64,000 nt of DNA. Origin: Malus domestica (Eukaryota; Streptophyta; Magnoliopsida; Rosales; Rosaceae). The stretch covers positions 39,939,501 through 40,003,500 of the forward strand of contig NC_091670.1 in the NCBI RefSeq assembly GCF_042453785.1. Direction: 5' to 3'. The notes under the pieces were generated by a model that was not told the DNA's origin, ran no database searches, and saw nothing but the letters and a program-made list of their open reading frames with translations. Both the position numbers and the translations under genes were made by a program. This document shows, one piece after another, positions 10,774-22,000 of the stretch; position 1 is the stretch's first letter, and each line of letters begins with the position of its first letter.

Positions 10774-12174
10774 TAAAAATAAAATTGTGTTTGAGAATCA
10801 AACTTAACAAAGGCTTCTCGATCAACAAGAAATGGGGATGACAATGTGGCCATTGGCATTTAGAGATTTTATTTGTTGTGGACGGAATATCTATGAATAA
10901 AAATGTAATTCTTATTATATATTTGTATCATTCATTTGTATCATCTATCTAATGAAAATGAAACTCACATGTGTTGGCGAGCTTTATATCTATTAAAGAA
11001 ATGAGACAAATAAATGGTAAGTATATGAAGACTAAATTTGCTCCATTTTCTTTTCATTTTTTATATCATTAAATAATTTTATGCGGAATATATTTAGAAA
11101 ATAATTTTTATATCAATAACGTGTTTTGCAGATTGAGGATGTCCTCTGCCCAACGTTTTTGAATGAGATTCCTAAAATATGCGGAATAGTTAAGTTCCCT
11201 TATTTTATGTAGGCGATCTATATTTATAATTAACCTGCAATTTGGCTCAAAGCTCCTCAATTTCTTTCTTTTGACGCTTGAGAATAGTAGCATCTGTTAG
11301 AATCTGTCAGGAAGGACATATTTGACATTCGCAAGGACACGCACACTCTCTCTCTCCCTTTTCTATTTGGTTGTCTACAACTCTCTAATATCCCTCTGTA
11401 AACTGAAAATCAGTTCGGAGAAAGAGGAATCCTCAGTTCGGAGAAAGATGAATCCGTACTAGTTTGAGATAATTCTGGACGACAGGAGCAATCTGACGGA
11501 AAGTTAGAAGAAACTTTGAAAAAACACGTGGAGGAGATTGGTCAGTGTAGGAGAAGAAAGTGAATTCGTGTCCCTTTTTTGTATGCGTTGAGGGGTGGAG
11601 TGATCCTTTGCTCACTTTAAACGTGCGGTAGGAATAAAACACAAACATTAATAATTGAGAAATTAGAATTATGGAGAAGGAATAAAACTAAATTAACCAC
11701 AACAGAAATTGTGTTACCGACTTTGTCAAAGGACTAGTTCTTGTTGGTTTTTTGCCAATTTCATCTTCTCCCCGAGGCTCCAGCAAAACAATTCAATTTG
11801 TTCTCTTCAGATTCTTTTATTTTGTGTTTTATTCACATCTCCTCCCGCAAAACTGCTTCATATCCCACGTTTGCTTTTATTTTCATGCATGTTTGCGTTC
11901 CACAAAACTGCTCCCATTACACGGTTCAAGCCTTCAACTGCAGAATAACAGTTTTAACTGTAAACGTATTAGGTTTCTTTTTTATTTTTTACTCAATTAC
12001 TGAAAGCAGTTTGAAAACTGCAGTGAAAGCAAAATTGAGAAAGTAAACGAAATAATTTAAACTGAAATGATAAAGAACTTATAAACCAAAACGTACGGAC
12101 AATTTCTTGCCGCTAGATTTCCAAGGAAGCAAAATCTTCAGCTGATGCAAAACCTATGTTGATTGGTTGGTTTT

Positions 12175-12433
12175 TGTAAGATCCCACATCGCCCTGGGAT
12201 GAGGATCTTGTAAGCCTTATATGTATATTCTCATCTCTACCTAGCACGAAGCTTTTTGGGAGCTCGCTGGCTTCAGGTTCTGTAGAAACTCTGAAGTTAA
12301 GCGAGAATGAGTCAGGTCATTCCCAGGATGGGTGACCTATTGGGAAGTTCTGCTCATGTGAGTTCCCATAAACAAAATTGTGAGGGTGTGGTCAGGGCCC
12401 GAGATGTGGTGGAGCCCGGGTCAGGATGTGACA
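12175..12433 (+). repeat. Cassandra 5' LTR with 5S rRNA-derived segment
   Basis: It contains GAAGTTAAGCGAGAATGAG, then CCCAGGATGGGTGACCTATT and GGGAAGTTCT, which follow the 3' half of plant 5S rRNA, where the RNA polymerase III internal promoter lies. Ends are TG...CA. Confidence 0.9.
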
Positions 12434-12503
12434 ATTTGGTATCAGAGCCAATTCATGGCCGGAAGTGTGCCAATGAGGACGTCGAGCCCCTAAGAGGGTG
12501 GAT

Positions 12504-12775
12504 TGTAAGATCCCACGTCGCTCAAGGGCGAGGATCTTGTAAGCCTTATATGTATATTATCATCTTTACCTAGCACGAGGCTTTTTGGGAGTTCATTGGC
12601 TTCGGGTTCCGTCAGAACTTCAAAGTTAACTGAGTTCGCAACGAGAGCAATCCCAGGATGGGTGACCCACTGGGAAGTTCTCGTGTGAGTTCCCATAAAC
12701 AAAACCGTGAGGACATGGTCGGGACCCAAAGCGGACAATATCGTGCTACAGCAGAATCAAGTCCGAGATGTGACA
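12504..12775 (+). repeat. Cassandra 3' LTR with 5S rRNA-derived segment
   Basis: It is a direct repeat of the 5' LTR, with the same TGTAAGATCCCAC start and GTGACA end and the same 5S-like block (CCCAGGATGGGTGACCCACT). Confidence 0.9.
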
Positions 12776-13479
12776 GTTTTAATGAAACTGTCCTTGAATA
12801 AAAAAATAAAATAACTGAAGTGGAGTGGTTGTATTGAGGAAAACGTGGGAGTAGTGTGTGTGTGTAGAGAGACGAAAAGGGAGAAGAAGGGGTCGTGGGT
12901 TTTTATCTTCTCTTTTCTTTTTCTTTTTTTCTTTTTTCTAATTTTTAATTCTCTTTTTGTTTAACATATTTTTCTTTTTTGTTTTTGACAAAAGTATTCC
13001 AGCTATTTTGTTTCTATTATTTGAAGCTAGTTGTAGATTTTTTTTTTGTGGGGCTTTATAGTCCTTTTTTTTTTGTGAAGCTTTGAGACACTAAAATATT
13101 CTTCTGGCTTTCTAATATTAAAGATTAAAGATTAAAAATATTATTGGTGCAAATGTGAGTACTTTCTTTTAAAAAAAATACTTGAAATGTTGTTTGATGG
13201 AAGAACATGAAAATGATTTTTTATTACTTAACGACACTTTTAACTTTTTTTTATTATCAAACAATGTCAAAAATAATTTGTCTTAATAATCTAACAATGC
13301 TTTTAGTTATTTCCAAACATGTCTAGTTAATTATCGGTAAGTGAATATGAACCTGAGCGTTAAAGAGCATATACACTCTTTCGACCACAATTAAACCGTA
13401 GCTTTGAAAAATCATTATTAAAATTAGCAAAAAGCACACACTTTGTGTGTGAACAATTTCTCTTAATAAGTGCATTTTT

Positions 13480-13860
13480 TTCTATACTATTATTAAGAGA
13501 AGCCTCATTGTCAACTTTTTTCTCTTTTTTTTCCTATTTTGGCCTCCTTATGTAAATATTGTGTATCAAAAGTGTTATTAAGAGAAGCCTCCTTGTCAAC
13601 TTTTTTGTCCTATTTTGTCCTCATTATGTAAATATTGTGTATCAAAAGTGAGGGTAAAATTGAAAAAATAAGTATATGATTGTCATTTTCTTAAAAATAA
13701 AAAAAAGGGTAAAATAGGGATATAATTGTCATTTTGTCAAAGGGTATAAAATTACTATTTTGCCCTCCTTTTTTGTCAATAGTGTGTATCAAAAGTGAGG
13801 GCAAAATAGGAAAAAAGGGGAAAATGTTGACAATGAGGGTTCTCTTAATAATATAGAATA
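13480..13860. mobile_element. MITE-like element with imperfect 40-bp inverted ends
   Basis: The left end TATTATTAAGAGAAGCCTCA is answered by TGAGGGTTCTCTTAATAATA at the right. The motif TGTGTATCAAAAGTG occurs three times inside, and CCTATTTTGTCCTC-like blocks occur in both orientations. It is non-coding. Confidence 0.65.
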
Positions 13861-14295
13861 GATATAGATAATAAGATTAGACAATAAAAACAGATGTGTC
13901 GATAACATCAATCTTATTAAAAATAAAAAAAATAAAAAATAAAAACTCATAATCCGACAAGGAAGAAAAGAACTATGAAATCAAAAAAAAAATCTTTTGA
14001 TATAGGCGCCTCAGTTTTGAATTTTCTAGATCAAACATCCATGTCTTTTAGTGATTTGATTAAACTTTTTTTTGTCGTAATTTTGTGCTATATGCACATT
14101 ATATTGTAACAAATTTCCTCTTATCTAGCCTTTTGATTACACTCACCTCTGTTAGAGATAATTGTAAAAAAAGAAAAATGGTTAGATTCAATTTATTTTC
14201 ACAATAATGCTACAATTTAGCAATAATTATCTACGGTTTAAGATATTTTCTTTCCAAAATAGTTTAAAATATTTTTAAATCCCCAAAAATCAGAC

Positions 14296-14505
14296 GTACC
14301 GAAATAAGTTTTTGGTTAGTACATTAAGAGAAAATAGGATTGAGAATAATATAAACGTACCAATACACAATGTGTACAAAATAAAACGTACCAAAATAAA
14401 AATAACGTACCAATATTAACAATCTGTATCAAATCAAACGTACCAAAATTGCAAATAAACGTATCAATTAATGATTTTTGTAAATTCAAACGTACCCACA
14501 AATAA
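14296..14505. repeat. Degenerate AACGTACCAA array
   Basis: AACGTACC(A/C) recurs about five times with 20-50-base AT-rich spacers, and variants (CGTATCAA, TGTATCAA, GACGTACCGA) lie between and beside them. Confidence 0.5.
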
Positions 14506-15013
14506 TATATACGTAATGTATTATACCTAATAATAATTTGTCAACAACTATGCTTAAAAAAACAGCAAAAAAAATATAATTTCACAAAAAAATATTGAAA
14601 AAAAATTACACAAAGCTTTTATGTTGATCACCAACTATTTGAAAAAGAAAAAACCATTTGGAAAAAGAAATAATATTAAATGTTTGCATAACAAAAAAAA
14701 ACTATGATCGAAAAAACATATTTGGAAGAAGAGAAAATATAGTTTAATTACTAATATTTTCATTAAATAAGAAAAAGTGCATCATGCATATAAAAGAATA
14801 CATTCAAAAATTATTTTAATTTTAAAAAATAAAGATGATTATTGATCAAAACAATTTAATCAAATTTTAAAAAGAAACTGATGTTTAATCTAAATAATAT
14901 AGAAAAAAGTATAGGGATTCTAATTTTTCAAAAAAAAAAAAAAAGTGAGAACGAAAAGTATATAAATTGCAACTTTCTTCTCGGCTGTTTCTTCCCCTTC
15001 AGCTCTCTCAGCG

Positions 15014-17884
15014 ATGGAGTCCAATTTCTCACCACAATCTTCGGCTCCATTGCCCAAATCTAGGGTTAGGGTTCTTTCAGTTATGCGATTCTCCTTCTTC
15101 TTCCTCTTCTTTCTCAATTTCGCCGCCACAGCTTCCGCCTCTGTACCCCAAATCCCAAAATTCGATGCCCTATACTCCAAGCACTGCAATTCCATTGTCC
15201 CCAAATCGGACACTGATCCCTCCAAATGGTTCGTCACCAACCTCTCCATCGCCGACATTGGCTTCGGGAACGGCTACTTCTCCGGCGGCGATCAGCTTTT
15301 CGGTAACCTGAACGGCTTCAATTACCTGAGGACTCTCTCCTTTTTTGCCAACGAGGTGCGTAAAACCCTAACCGAAGGGATTTTCGAAGTCCGGGCAGTC
15401 CTGCGGCTTCGCGACTTCTACAAGGTAGGCGACGGCAACTCTACGCGCCGTAATCTGCGGTTGGTTTATCATCCGAGAAACGCGTATCGGAAGGGAATGA
15501 TGAGCTTTAGGCTCAGTGGGTACTACTCAGAATCTTCAAGGAAGCTTTGTATGGTTGGAGAAGGTATGCCACAACTTTTTGGGAATCGTTTTGTCGCTGT
15601 TCTTAAGCTTAATTATCCGAAAAGTTCGAGTATTTATGATAGTTTAATCACTGGGATTTTAGAGAGTTTGGATGAGAAGAAGGATCCGAATTATTTCGAA
15701 GCTCTTAACATGTTGGCTTTATATCAGAGAACTAGCTATGAATATAAGTTAGCTGGGAAAGATAGTGAGAATGGTTGTTTGCAGGGCGGTGATGATGGCG
15801 GAGAGAATTTAAGTCTGAGAAATCCGAAGCGGGGTGTGTGTATGTTGATTGGTAATTTTCGCGAAACGTTTGAATTGGAATATGGGAGTGAATGTGGGGG
15901 TGTGAATTGTGATCCTGTTGGTGGGGATGCTGGAATTGCATCTTCCTTGGTTTATCATGTAACTCGGTGTACAGATGAGAGGAATATGCAGATGTTGTTG
16001 GGTTTTTCGAACACTAGCGGTCATAATATCAAATTTCCCTTTGATCCCAAAACAACTTTCATTGCTGAAGGGGCATGGAATGAAAAGGAGAATCGTCTTT
16101 GTGTTGTTGCGTGCCGGATATTGAATTTTACAGAGTCTTTGACTAATGCATTTGTTGGAGATTGCTCGACTAAATTGACTTTGAGATTCCCAGCAAGATT
16201 GTCTTTAAGAAATAGGTCTACTGTTGTGGGGCAAATCTGGAGCAACAAAGAAGTGAATGACTCGGGTTACTTTGGTAAAATTGGGTTTCGCAGTTTGTCG
16301 GGATATTTGATGAAACTGTTAGATTACAAATATGACTATTCTGAGAACGAGTCTATCAGAAATACATGTGCAGAAAAGATGGCTGGGAGAGGCAAAGGAA
16401 AGAAATACCCTGCAGAGTTTTCATTGGACATGAAATTTGGCATGACAGTGAGAAACAGTGATGGACGCCAAGCATATGGTTATTCATCCCCTTTATTTGT
16501 GGACGATGAGCGAACTTTTGGACGCCGGTTTTGGGATAACTTGCCGCAAACAGGCTCACCAATGCAGCAGAAGAAAAAACATACCCATAGCAGTCCAATG
16601 AACGTCAGCTATAGGTTGTGGTTCGCTGATTTTGATTTTCGTCATGATGTTTTCCCATCTAAAGCAGAACTATCCGCTGAAGGAATATATGATAGGGATT
16701 ATGGTAACCTATGCATGATAGGATGCAGGCGTGTACCATTGAAAAATCAGACATTGATTCAAAAGGACATGTTAGACTGTGCTATTAGAATTAATGTACA
16801 GTTTTCTCCGTTGGATACAAAGAATCGTGAAAATGTCAAGGGAAGTATTGAAAGCACTAGGGGAAAGTTAGACCCTCTCTTTTTTGAACCTATTCAGTTT
16901 TCATCGAACTCAATTTACTATAACCAAGCTGCAGCATCCATTTCAAGAATCGACTTGGAAATCATTATGGTTCTCATTTCCAACACCCTCGCATGTGTCC
17001 TTATCGGATTGCAGCTCCTGCACGTGAAGAAGCACCCAGATGTTCTCCCATTCATTTCAATTGTGATGCTTATTGTTCTTACTCTGGGATATGTGATTCC
17101 GCTTCTGGTCAACTTTGAAGCAATGTTTGTGCCAAGCCACGGCATCATCCAGCGGGATACTTTTCTTGGCACTGGTGGATGGCTTCAAGTGAATGAAGTA
17201 ATAGTCAGGATGTTAATGATGGTAGCTCTGCTTTTGCTGCTACGTCTTCTCCAATTGACGTGGTCCGCAAGACAAGGCGATGGAAACCAGAAGAGCTTGA
17301 GAGATTCTGAGAGGAAGGTTCTTTATGCAACTCTACCATTGTATATAGCTGGCGGACTGATAGTTTGGTTTGTGTACACCTACCTGAAATCACACAGGCC
17401 TTTTCTAAGAGTCCGCAATCCCCGGCACCACCACAGGATGGCTTACCGAGTGTCTAGTCTCCACCATCTGGCTTACGACAACCACTCTCTCAGGGAGGAC
17501 CTCAGCTCTTACGCCGGCTTTGTCCTGGATGGTTTTCTGCTCCCTCAGATATTGTTCAACTTATTCTTCAATTCAAGAGAAAAGACTCTGGCCTCCGCCT
17601 TTTACTTCGGAACCACCATAATCCGTCTGCTGCCTCATGCATATGATCTATACAGGGCTCGGACCGGTACATGGTTCCTTGAACTTCCGAATATTTATGC
17701 AAATCACAGAATGGACTTTTACTCCACTGCCTGGAACATCATCATCCCCTGCGGCGGTATGCTGTTCGCTGCCGTTGTCTTCCTGCAGCAGAGATTCGGC
17801 GGGCGTTGCATTCTTCCTAAAAGATTTAGAGAGAGTTCTGCTGTATATGAGATAGTTCCTGTCATCAGCAATGAGCAACTGTGA
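15014..17884 (+). CDS. DUF2921 multi-pass membrane protein (At1g52780-like), intronless
   Basis: A single 956-residue open frame. After a hydrophobic stretch (FSFFFLFFLNFAATASAS, about residues 26-43) comes a long lumenal-type region with paired cysteines, ending near residue 640. A membrane domain follows, with helices near IIMVLISNTLACVLIGL, ISIVMLIVLTLGYVIPLLVN, MLMMVALLLLLRLL, YIAGGLIVWFVYTYL and a last one near IIPCGGMLFAAVVFL. This is the layout of plant DUF2921 proteins. FLY1-type relatives add a C-terminal RING for pectin-related ubiquitination in the Golgi/endosome; none is seen here, where the protein ends EIVPVISNEQL. The ATG at 15083 (MRFSFF) would put a textbook signal peptide at the very N terminus and may be the real start. 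Known annotations of this family as uridylyltransferase are not supported by anything I see. The molecular role is unknown. Confidence 0.9.
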   Translation: MESNFSPQSSAPLPKSRVRVLSVMRFSFFFLFFLNFAATASASVPQIPKFDALYSKHCNSIVPKSDTDPSKWFVTNLSIADIGFGNGYFSGGDQLFGNLNGFNYLRTLSFFANEVRKTLTEGIFEVRAVLRLRDFYKVGDGNSTRRNLRLVYHPRNAYRKGMMSFRLSGYYSESSRKLCMVGEGMPQLFGNRFVAVLKLNYPKSSSIYDSLITGILESLDEKKDPNYFEALNMLALYQRTSYEYKLAGKDSENGCLQGGDDGGENLSLRNPKRGVCMLIGNFRETFELEYGSECGGVNCDPVGGDAGIASSLVYHVTRCTDERNMQMLLGFSNTSGHNIKFPFDPKTTFIAEGAWNEKENRLCVVACRILNFTESLTNAFVGDCSTKLTLRFPARLSLRNRSTVVGQIWSNKEVNDSGYFGKIGFRSLSGYLMKLLDYKYDYSENESIRNTCAEKMAGRGKGKKYPAEFSLDMKFGMTVRNSDGRQAYGYSSPLFVDDERTFGRRFWDNLPQTGSPMQQKKKHTHSSPMNVSYRLWFADFDFRHDVFPSKAELSAEGIYDRDYGNLCMIGCRRVPLKNQTLIQKDMLDCAIRINVQFSPLDTKNRENVKGSIESTRGKLDPLFFEPIQFSSNSIYYNQAAASISRIDLEIIMVLISNTLACVLIGLQLLHVKKHPDVLPFISIVMLIVLTLGYVIPLLVNFEAMFVPSHGIIQRDTFLGTGGWLQVNEVIVRMLMMVALLLLLRLLQLTWSARQGDGNQKSLRDSERKVLYATLPLYIAGGLIVWFVYTYLKSHRPFLRVRNPRHHHRMAYRVSSLHHLAYDNHSLREDLSSYAGFVLDGFLLPQILFNLFFNSREKTLASAFYFGTTIIRLLPHAYDLYRARTGTWFLELPNIYANHRMDFYSTAWNIIIPCGGMLFAAVVFLQQRFGGRCILPKRFRESSAVYEIVPVISNEQL

Positions 17885-18039
17885 AGGACATAAATTTACC
17901 TAAGAAATGATTTTTTTTATTTTTTTTATGATAGAAATATAGTCGAAATATTTTTTTTAAATGCAATATCTTTTATGGTGATAATTTCAAATTTTCGGTG
18001 GTGGTGATGGAAATTTCATGTCCACTATTTTTTTTTTTT

Positions 18040-18057
18040 GGGGGGGGGGGGGGGGGG
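18040..18057. repeat. G18 homopolymer after a T run
   Basis: An uninterrupted run of about 18 G directly follows about 12 T. Confidence 0.9.
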
Positions 18058-18404
18058 TGTGGGGGTTGGGGTTCTAATTCTATCTATTGACATGGTTGAT
18101 TGGTTTAAGGTGTATAATTATTATTTGGAACTTCTAATTTCGGATAAGTTGAACTCTTTGGTTTTAGGTTTCAAGAAGGATTTAGTTTTAGGCGTAAATC
18201 TATCACCATCTGACGATCAGATATGATCTGATGACATCTAAGGGGCATGTAGGACCATCAATTGATAATAGTACCATGTACCTTCAAAAAACCGTGAATA
18301 GCTAACTTTGTCCATGAATGCGGATTAAAATTTAAAGAAACTTAAGTGTAACTAATGTTTTCTCAAGGGTTACTCGCTTTCTCGGCCAAAGAATGAGGAG
18401 AGCA

Positions 18405-18540
18405 ACTTACATGAAATAAATTTACCGCCATGTGACATCCAGATCCAATAACGCATCACATGGATAAAAACTTGCACATGGCAATGAAATATTTAACAAG
18501 GGACACCACGTGACGGTAAATCCAGTCCATGTAAGTGCTT
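18405..18540. mobile_element. Small MITE-like palindrome
   Basis: CTTACATG...AAATTTACCGCCATGTGACATCC is mirrored by the complement of GGGACACCACGTGACGGTAAATCC...CATGTAAG. The arms are about 40 bases and imperfect; the whole element is about 136 bases. Confidence 0.65.
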
Positions 18541-19023
18541 ATCAAGAATGAGACTTGGATGAATTTGGGGTACTTTTCTGTGACTAAAAAGAATATAAAT
18601 TCTGTTCCAGTTGAGACTTGAGAGAGGAATAGAAAAAGTGATAGGTGGGAAATTGCATTAAGATTGCTTTAAATACGCTACCTAGCATAGAACAGAAGCT
18701 ACGCTAGATATGAACAAATATTTACACAACCAGATCCTTAACAACTAATCACTCGAATTACTAGAATTACCCTGCTTCATTACAAAATCTCTAGCCCGAA
18801 AAGATTCGGAGACTCGCAAATTGAACACAGGAGCATCAGAAGAGGAGGAAAGATGTGCTGATTAGTGCAGATCAGCAGCTGAATTCACCAATGGAAGAAT
18901 CGTGACCTGAAACAGAATGCAATCCAGTTAGATACCGTAGGGTTTACGGCGGTCATGGACTCCGGAGAAGGAGCACACAAGCACGAGTGAAAATGGAATC
19001 GAAATACTACCTCTGAATGCATC

Positions 19024-22000
19024 TCATTGGGACTTTTTGCCGGAAAGAATACGAGATATCTGAAGACCCCGGCTGAACGCTTCATTGAACAAGATCCTAG
19101 TCTGCATTGACTGAAATCCAGGTAACCATGACAGCAGTGCCACAGGAGCCATAACAATTACTCCGAAAATCAAATCATACAGTCGGGCCAACGAAACAAT
19201 AGTATCCCACACCACCGTAGACTGCAGAAAAGGTCTGAGTACTTGAGCTATTAAGATTATACCGTAGCCAGTAGGGATGAATGCCAAGAGACTTGAGATG
19301 AAATCAAGAAAACTGATCTTAGTGAACTCAATCAGCAACACGGCTACGAGTACTAAGGCAATTATGACAGTAAGCTGAACTAGCCGGTAGTAAATATGGT
19401 CCTTTGCTGCATATTTGTCCTGAGCATATGCTAGGACTATATAGATTCCAACAGCCACTACCATGTATATCCAAGATAACAAGTAAACAGCTATGCTTGT
19501 ATTTTCATTAGTAATCTTCAGTTGATACACAACACCATACTGGAAGAAGAAGAAACGAAGATCCAGAATAATTTCCAACAGCTTTCCCCAAAGACCAGTT
19601 GTTCTCAGATGATCTTGTTCCTCGTACCACCATGTTTCCCAGCTCTGTTCAGCTTTCGTAAACACACCCCCAGAATACCATAACCAGTTTATAAAATCAT
19701 CAAAGTCATATACAGTTTTCAGCCAGTCAAATCCTGAAGGATTGAACACAAATGGTGCCATTATCCACGACAATACGAGACACCAGCTTGAGATTGACAT
19801 GGCAATGTAAACAAAAGTATCCGCAACAGAGCTATGAGCAGCATACACTATTAAAATGATCCCGAGCTCAATTGCCTTCACAAAATGGCTTCGAGAGTAG
19901 AGTCGATAGTTCTCAGCAAAGCTCTTGTGTTCGACCACAAAACCACGTCCAGTTGCTCGGTATTTTGCACCCCCATGAAGAATAGTACGGCCAAAGAAGT
20001 GAGTACGAGTGCCCATTGAGAATGTGTAGAAAGCTGATGCAAGCTGCAACTGCATTGTTAAGAAATCCCAAACTGCTCGAAGGAAACCCTGTTCAAGAGA
20101 GTTTTCGACAATCATTGGGAGGGCAGTGAAGAGACCTAGCTGGATAATAAACTGCTGGTTCAAGATCACACCAAGCGATTTGTTGGTGCTTGTCTTTTTT
20201 TCGATGCCACTGAGAGAAAGAAAAAGGCGGCCCCACAAGAATGAATAAACAGTCAGTATCACCATCATCGTGTTAAAGTAGAACCCAACAGTTGAGTAGA
20301 AGAATGAAAGCATTCGAAAGAAGTCCAATCTATGACCCAGCCGGTACACATCTCTGCTTAAAACCTGCTCACCGTTGCCACTAGCAACCTTAGCCTCAAA
20401 CATCGAGATCTGATTCAACCCGACATCCCTCCCCTTGCCCACCTGTATATATTCATGGTGAGTCACATTGCCACCTCGCAATGTACAATTGAAGCCAGCA
20501 AATATGTCCTCGCTGATATTGATCACTTTAGAAGCCTTGCTAATACCACCCCGAGGCAAGAACCAGAATCTGTCAAACACATCTGGGTGACCGTAGTGCA
20601 TTCGCACCTTCAAAGGGTTTGCAAGAACACGCTGGTTCAGGGTCACAAAACTCATCTCCTGAGCAGACATGAACCAAGCAAGAGACGACACAGAACCAGT
20701 GAAGATATTCTCACGGACACCCAAGATAGTCGGCTTCCTTATACCATAGAAGTGCTTAAATTCCTCCAACAAATTCCGCATTTTGAGTGCCTCCTCAAAA
20801 TAATTGTCTTGGTTCATGTCAATGGTCTGAATTGCATCACCCCTTGTGAAGATTATGGCATGGTTCTGATTTTCTGGTTTGCCTTCCCCAAGCTTCAGTG
20901 GACCAGGCAACCTAATCCGATAGATCTCAACCTCCCTTTGCGTCTCCTGATCATATTTAACAAGGACAGAGTAATACTCAACCTCGTCCCTCCCCAAGTG
21001 AACCTCATCAACATAGGCAACTCGAAGGGCCTCATTGTCTTTCATAAGATATAAGATCTCCTCAGCACGGTAGTCTCCCTTCGCCTTGTGTTGCCCGTAT
21101 ACTTGGCAGGCAACCACGTATGTGAACTTCAACATAGCAATCCCATGTTCATTCCCCTTGAATAAATAACTAACGCTGCTACTTGTTCTTCCAAGTTTCC
21201 GAGAAGAATGAGTCATGCCTGACTGTATACCATCCAAACCACTACTTTGGCTTCTCAAAACATGAGAACCAACTTGCTGCGATCCATCATCCCTTATGTC
21301 CATCTCAGATGCAGTATCAAGAAATGCAAGCATCTTAAGGGCCCTATAGTAGTACATCATTCCTCTAACAGTGCGAGATAATGTCTGGCCTCTGAACGAT
21401 GCCCAAACACGGAGATCCCTTGCCTTCGTTTGAAAGATTTCGTCGTCATTCTCCATGCCCTGTCTGTGCATCCGTTCCATAAAGTTCGTCCACTCATCTG
21501 CATAAATCTTCTGCAGATAAAAGAGGGTGGAGATGCCATCTTCATTCTCACTTCGAAGAGCTTCTTTTCCATACAACACTTCCTCATCGTAGTATGGAGT
21601 CAGCACGCTGAAAGCCATCATTTTTTCAACATAGGGAGCACGGGGCATATTCATAAAAAGAGAATTGCTAAAGAAAGCGATACGTCGCCTCGCCTCAAGA
21701 TTCATTGGGACATTGTGCATTGAGTCTCTAGAAGTGAGAATTGTATGCAGTCGACGCAGATGCCTAAAGAAGACCGCATCCTCATCATCAGGAAAGTTGA
21801 CTGCCTTTTCAAAAAGAAAGTCAGCATCAGCGGCTGATCTACGAGGTGCCAAGCCTTCCATCCTCAAGGTGTCCATGGTCTTCTTCACCCTCGGGAACTC
21901 ACGAACAGAAAGTTCATACAAGGCCTGCAGAACATCCACAACCTTGCTTACATCTTTCTTTTGTTGCATTAGAAGCTCAATAAGGGAAATCAACTTAGCA

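Larger units (their letters stand above)
9413..12169. other. Gene-free spacer with MITEs and simple repeats
   Basis: No host exon is recognised. It holds a CT microsatellite and two MITEs (annotated separately). The rest is AT-rich unique-looking DNA. The short open frames at 9.7-10.0 and 11.7-12.0 kb lack domains and look like chance. Confidence 0.5.
12170..12780 (+). mobile_element. Cassandra-type TRIM retrotransposon, looks whole
   Basis: This is a short non-coding LTR element. Two direct LTRs begin TGTAAGATCCCAC and end GTGACA (12175-12433 and 12504-12775). Between them lie about 70 bases, with a methionine-tRNA primer site TGGTATCAGAGC directly after the first LTR and a purine-rich tract AAGAGGGTGGAT directly before the second. 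The 5-bp target duplication GTTTT flanks it (12170-12174 and 12776-12780). Each LTR holds 5S rRNA-like sequence (CAGGATGGGTGACC, TGGGAAGTTCT), the defining mark of Cassandra. Such elements encode no protein and depend on other elements to move. The LTRs differ at many positions and slightly in length, so the insertion is not very recent. Confidence 0.93.
12781..15013. other. AT-rich gene-free spacer before the DUF2921 gene
   Basis: No exon is recognised. It holds one MITE and one degenerate short-motif array (annotated separately), and poly-T/poly-A tracts at 12.9-13.1 and 14.5-14.9 kb. The promoter of the DUF2921 gene should lie in its last few hundred bases. Confidence 0.5.
17885..19023. 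other. Tail-to-tail spacer between DUF2921 and callose synthase genes
   Basis: It holds the 3' UTRs of both genes, a G homopolymer at 18040-18057 and a small inverted-repeat element at 18.4 kb. No further exon is seen. Confidence 0.6.

Noticed and set aside
12175-12775. 5S rRNA genes
   Set aside because: The 5S-like blocks lie inside paired LTRs with a primer site between them and are diverged from 5S rRNA; they belong to the Cassandra element.
20455-21054. 199-residue plus-strand frame
   Set aside because: It is the antisense shadow of the callose synthase coding sequence.
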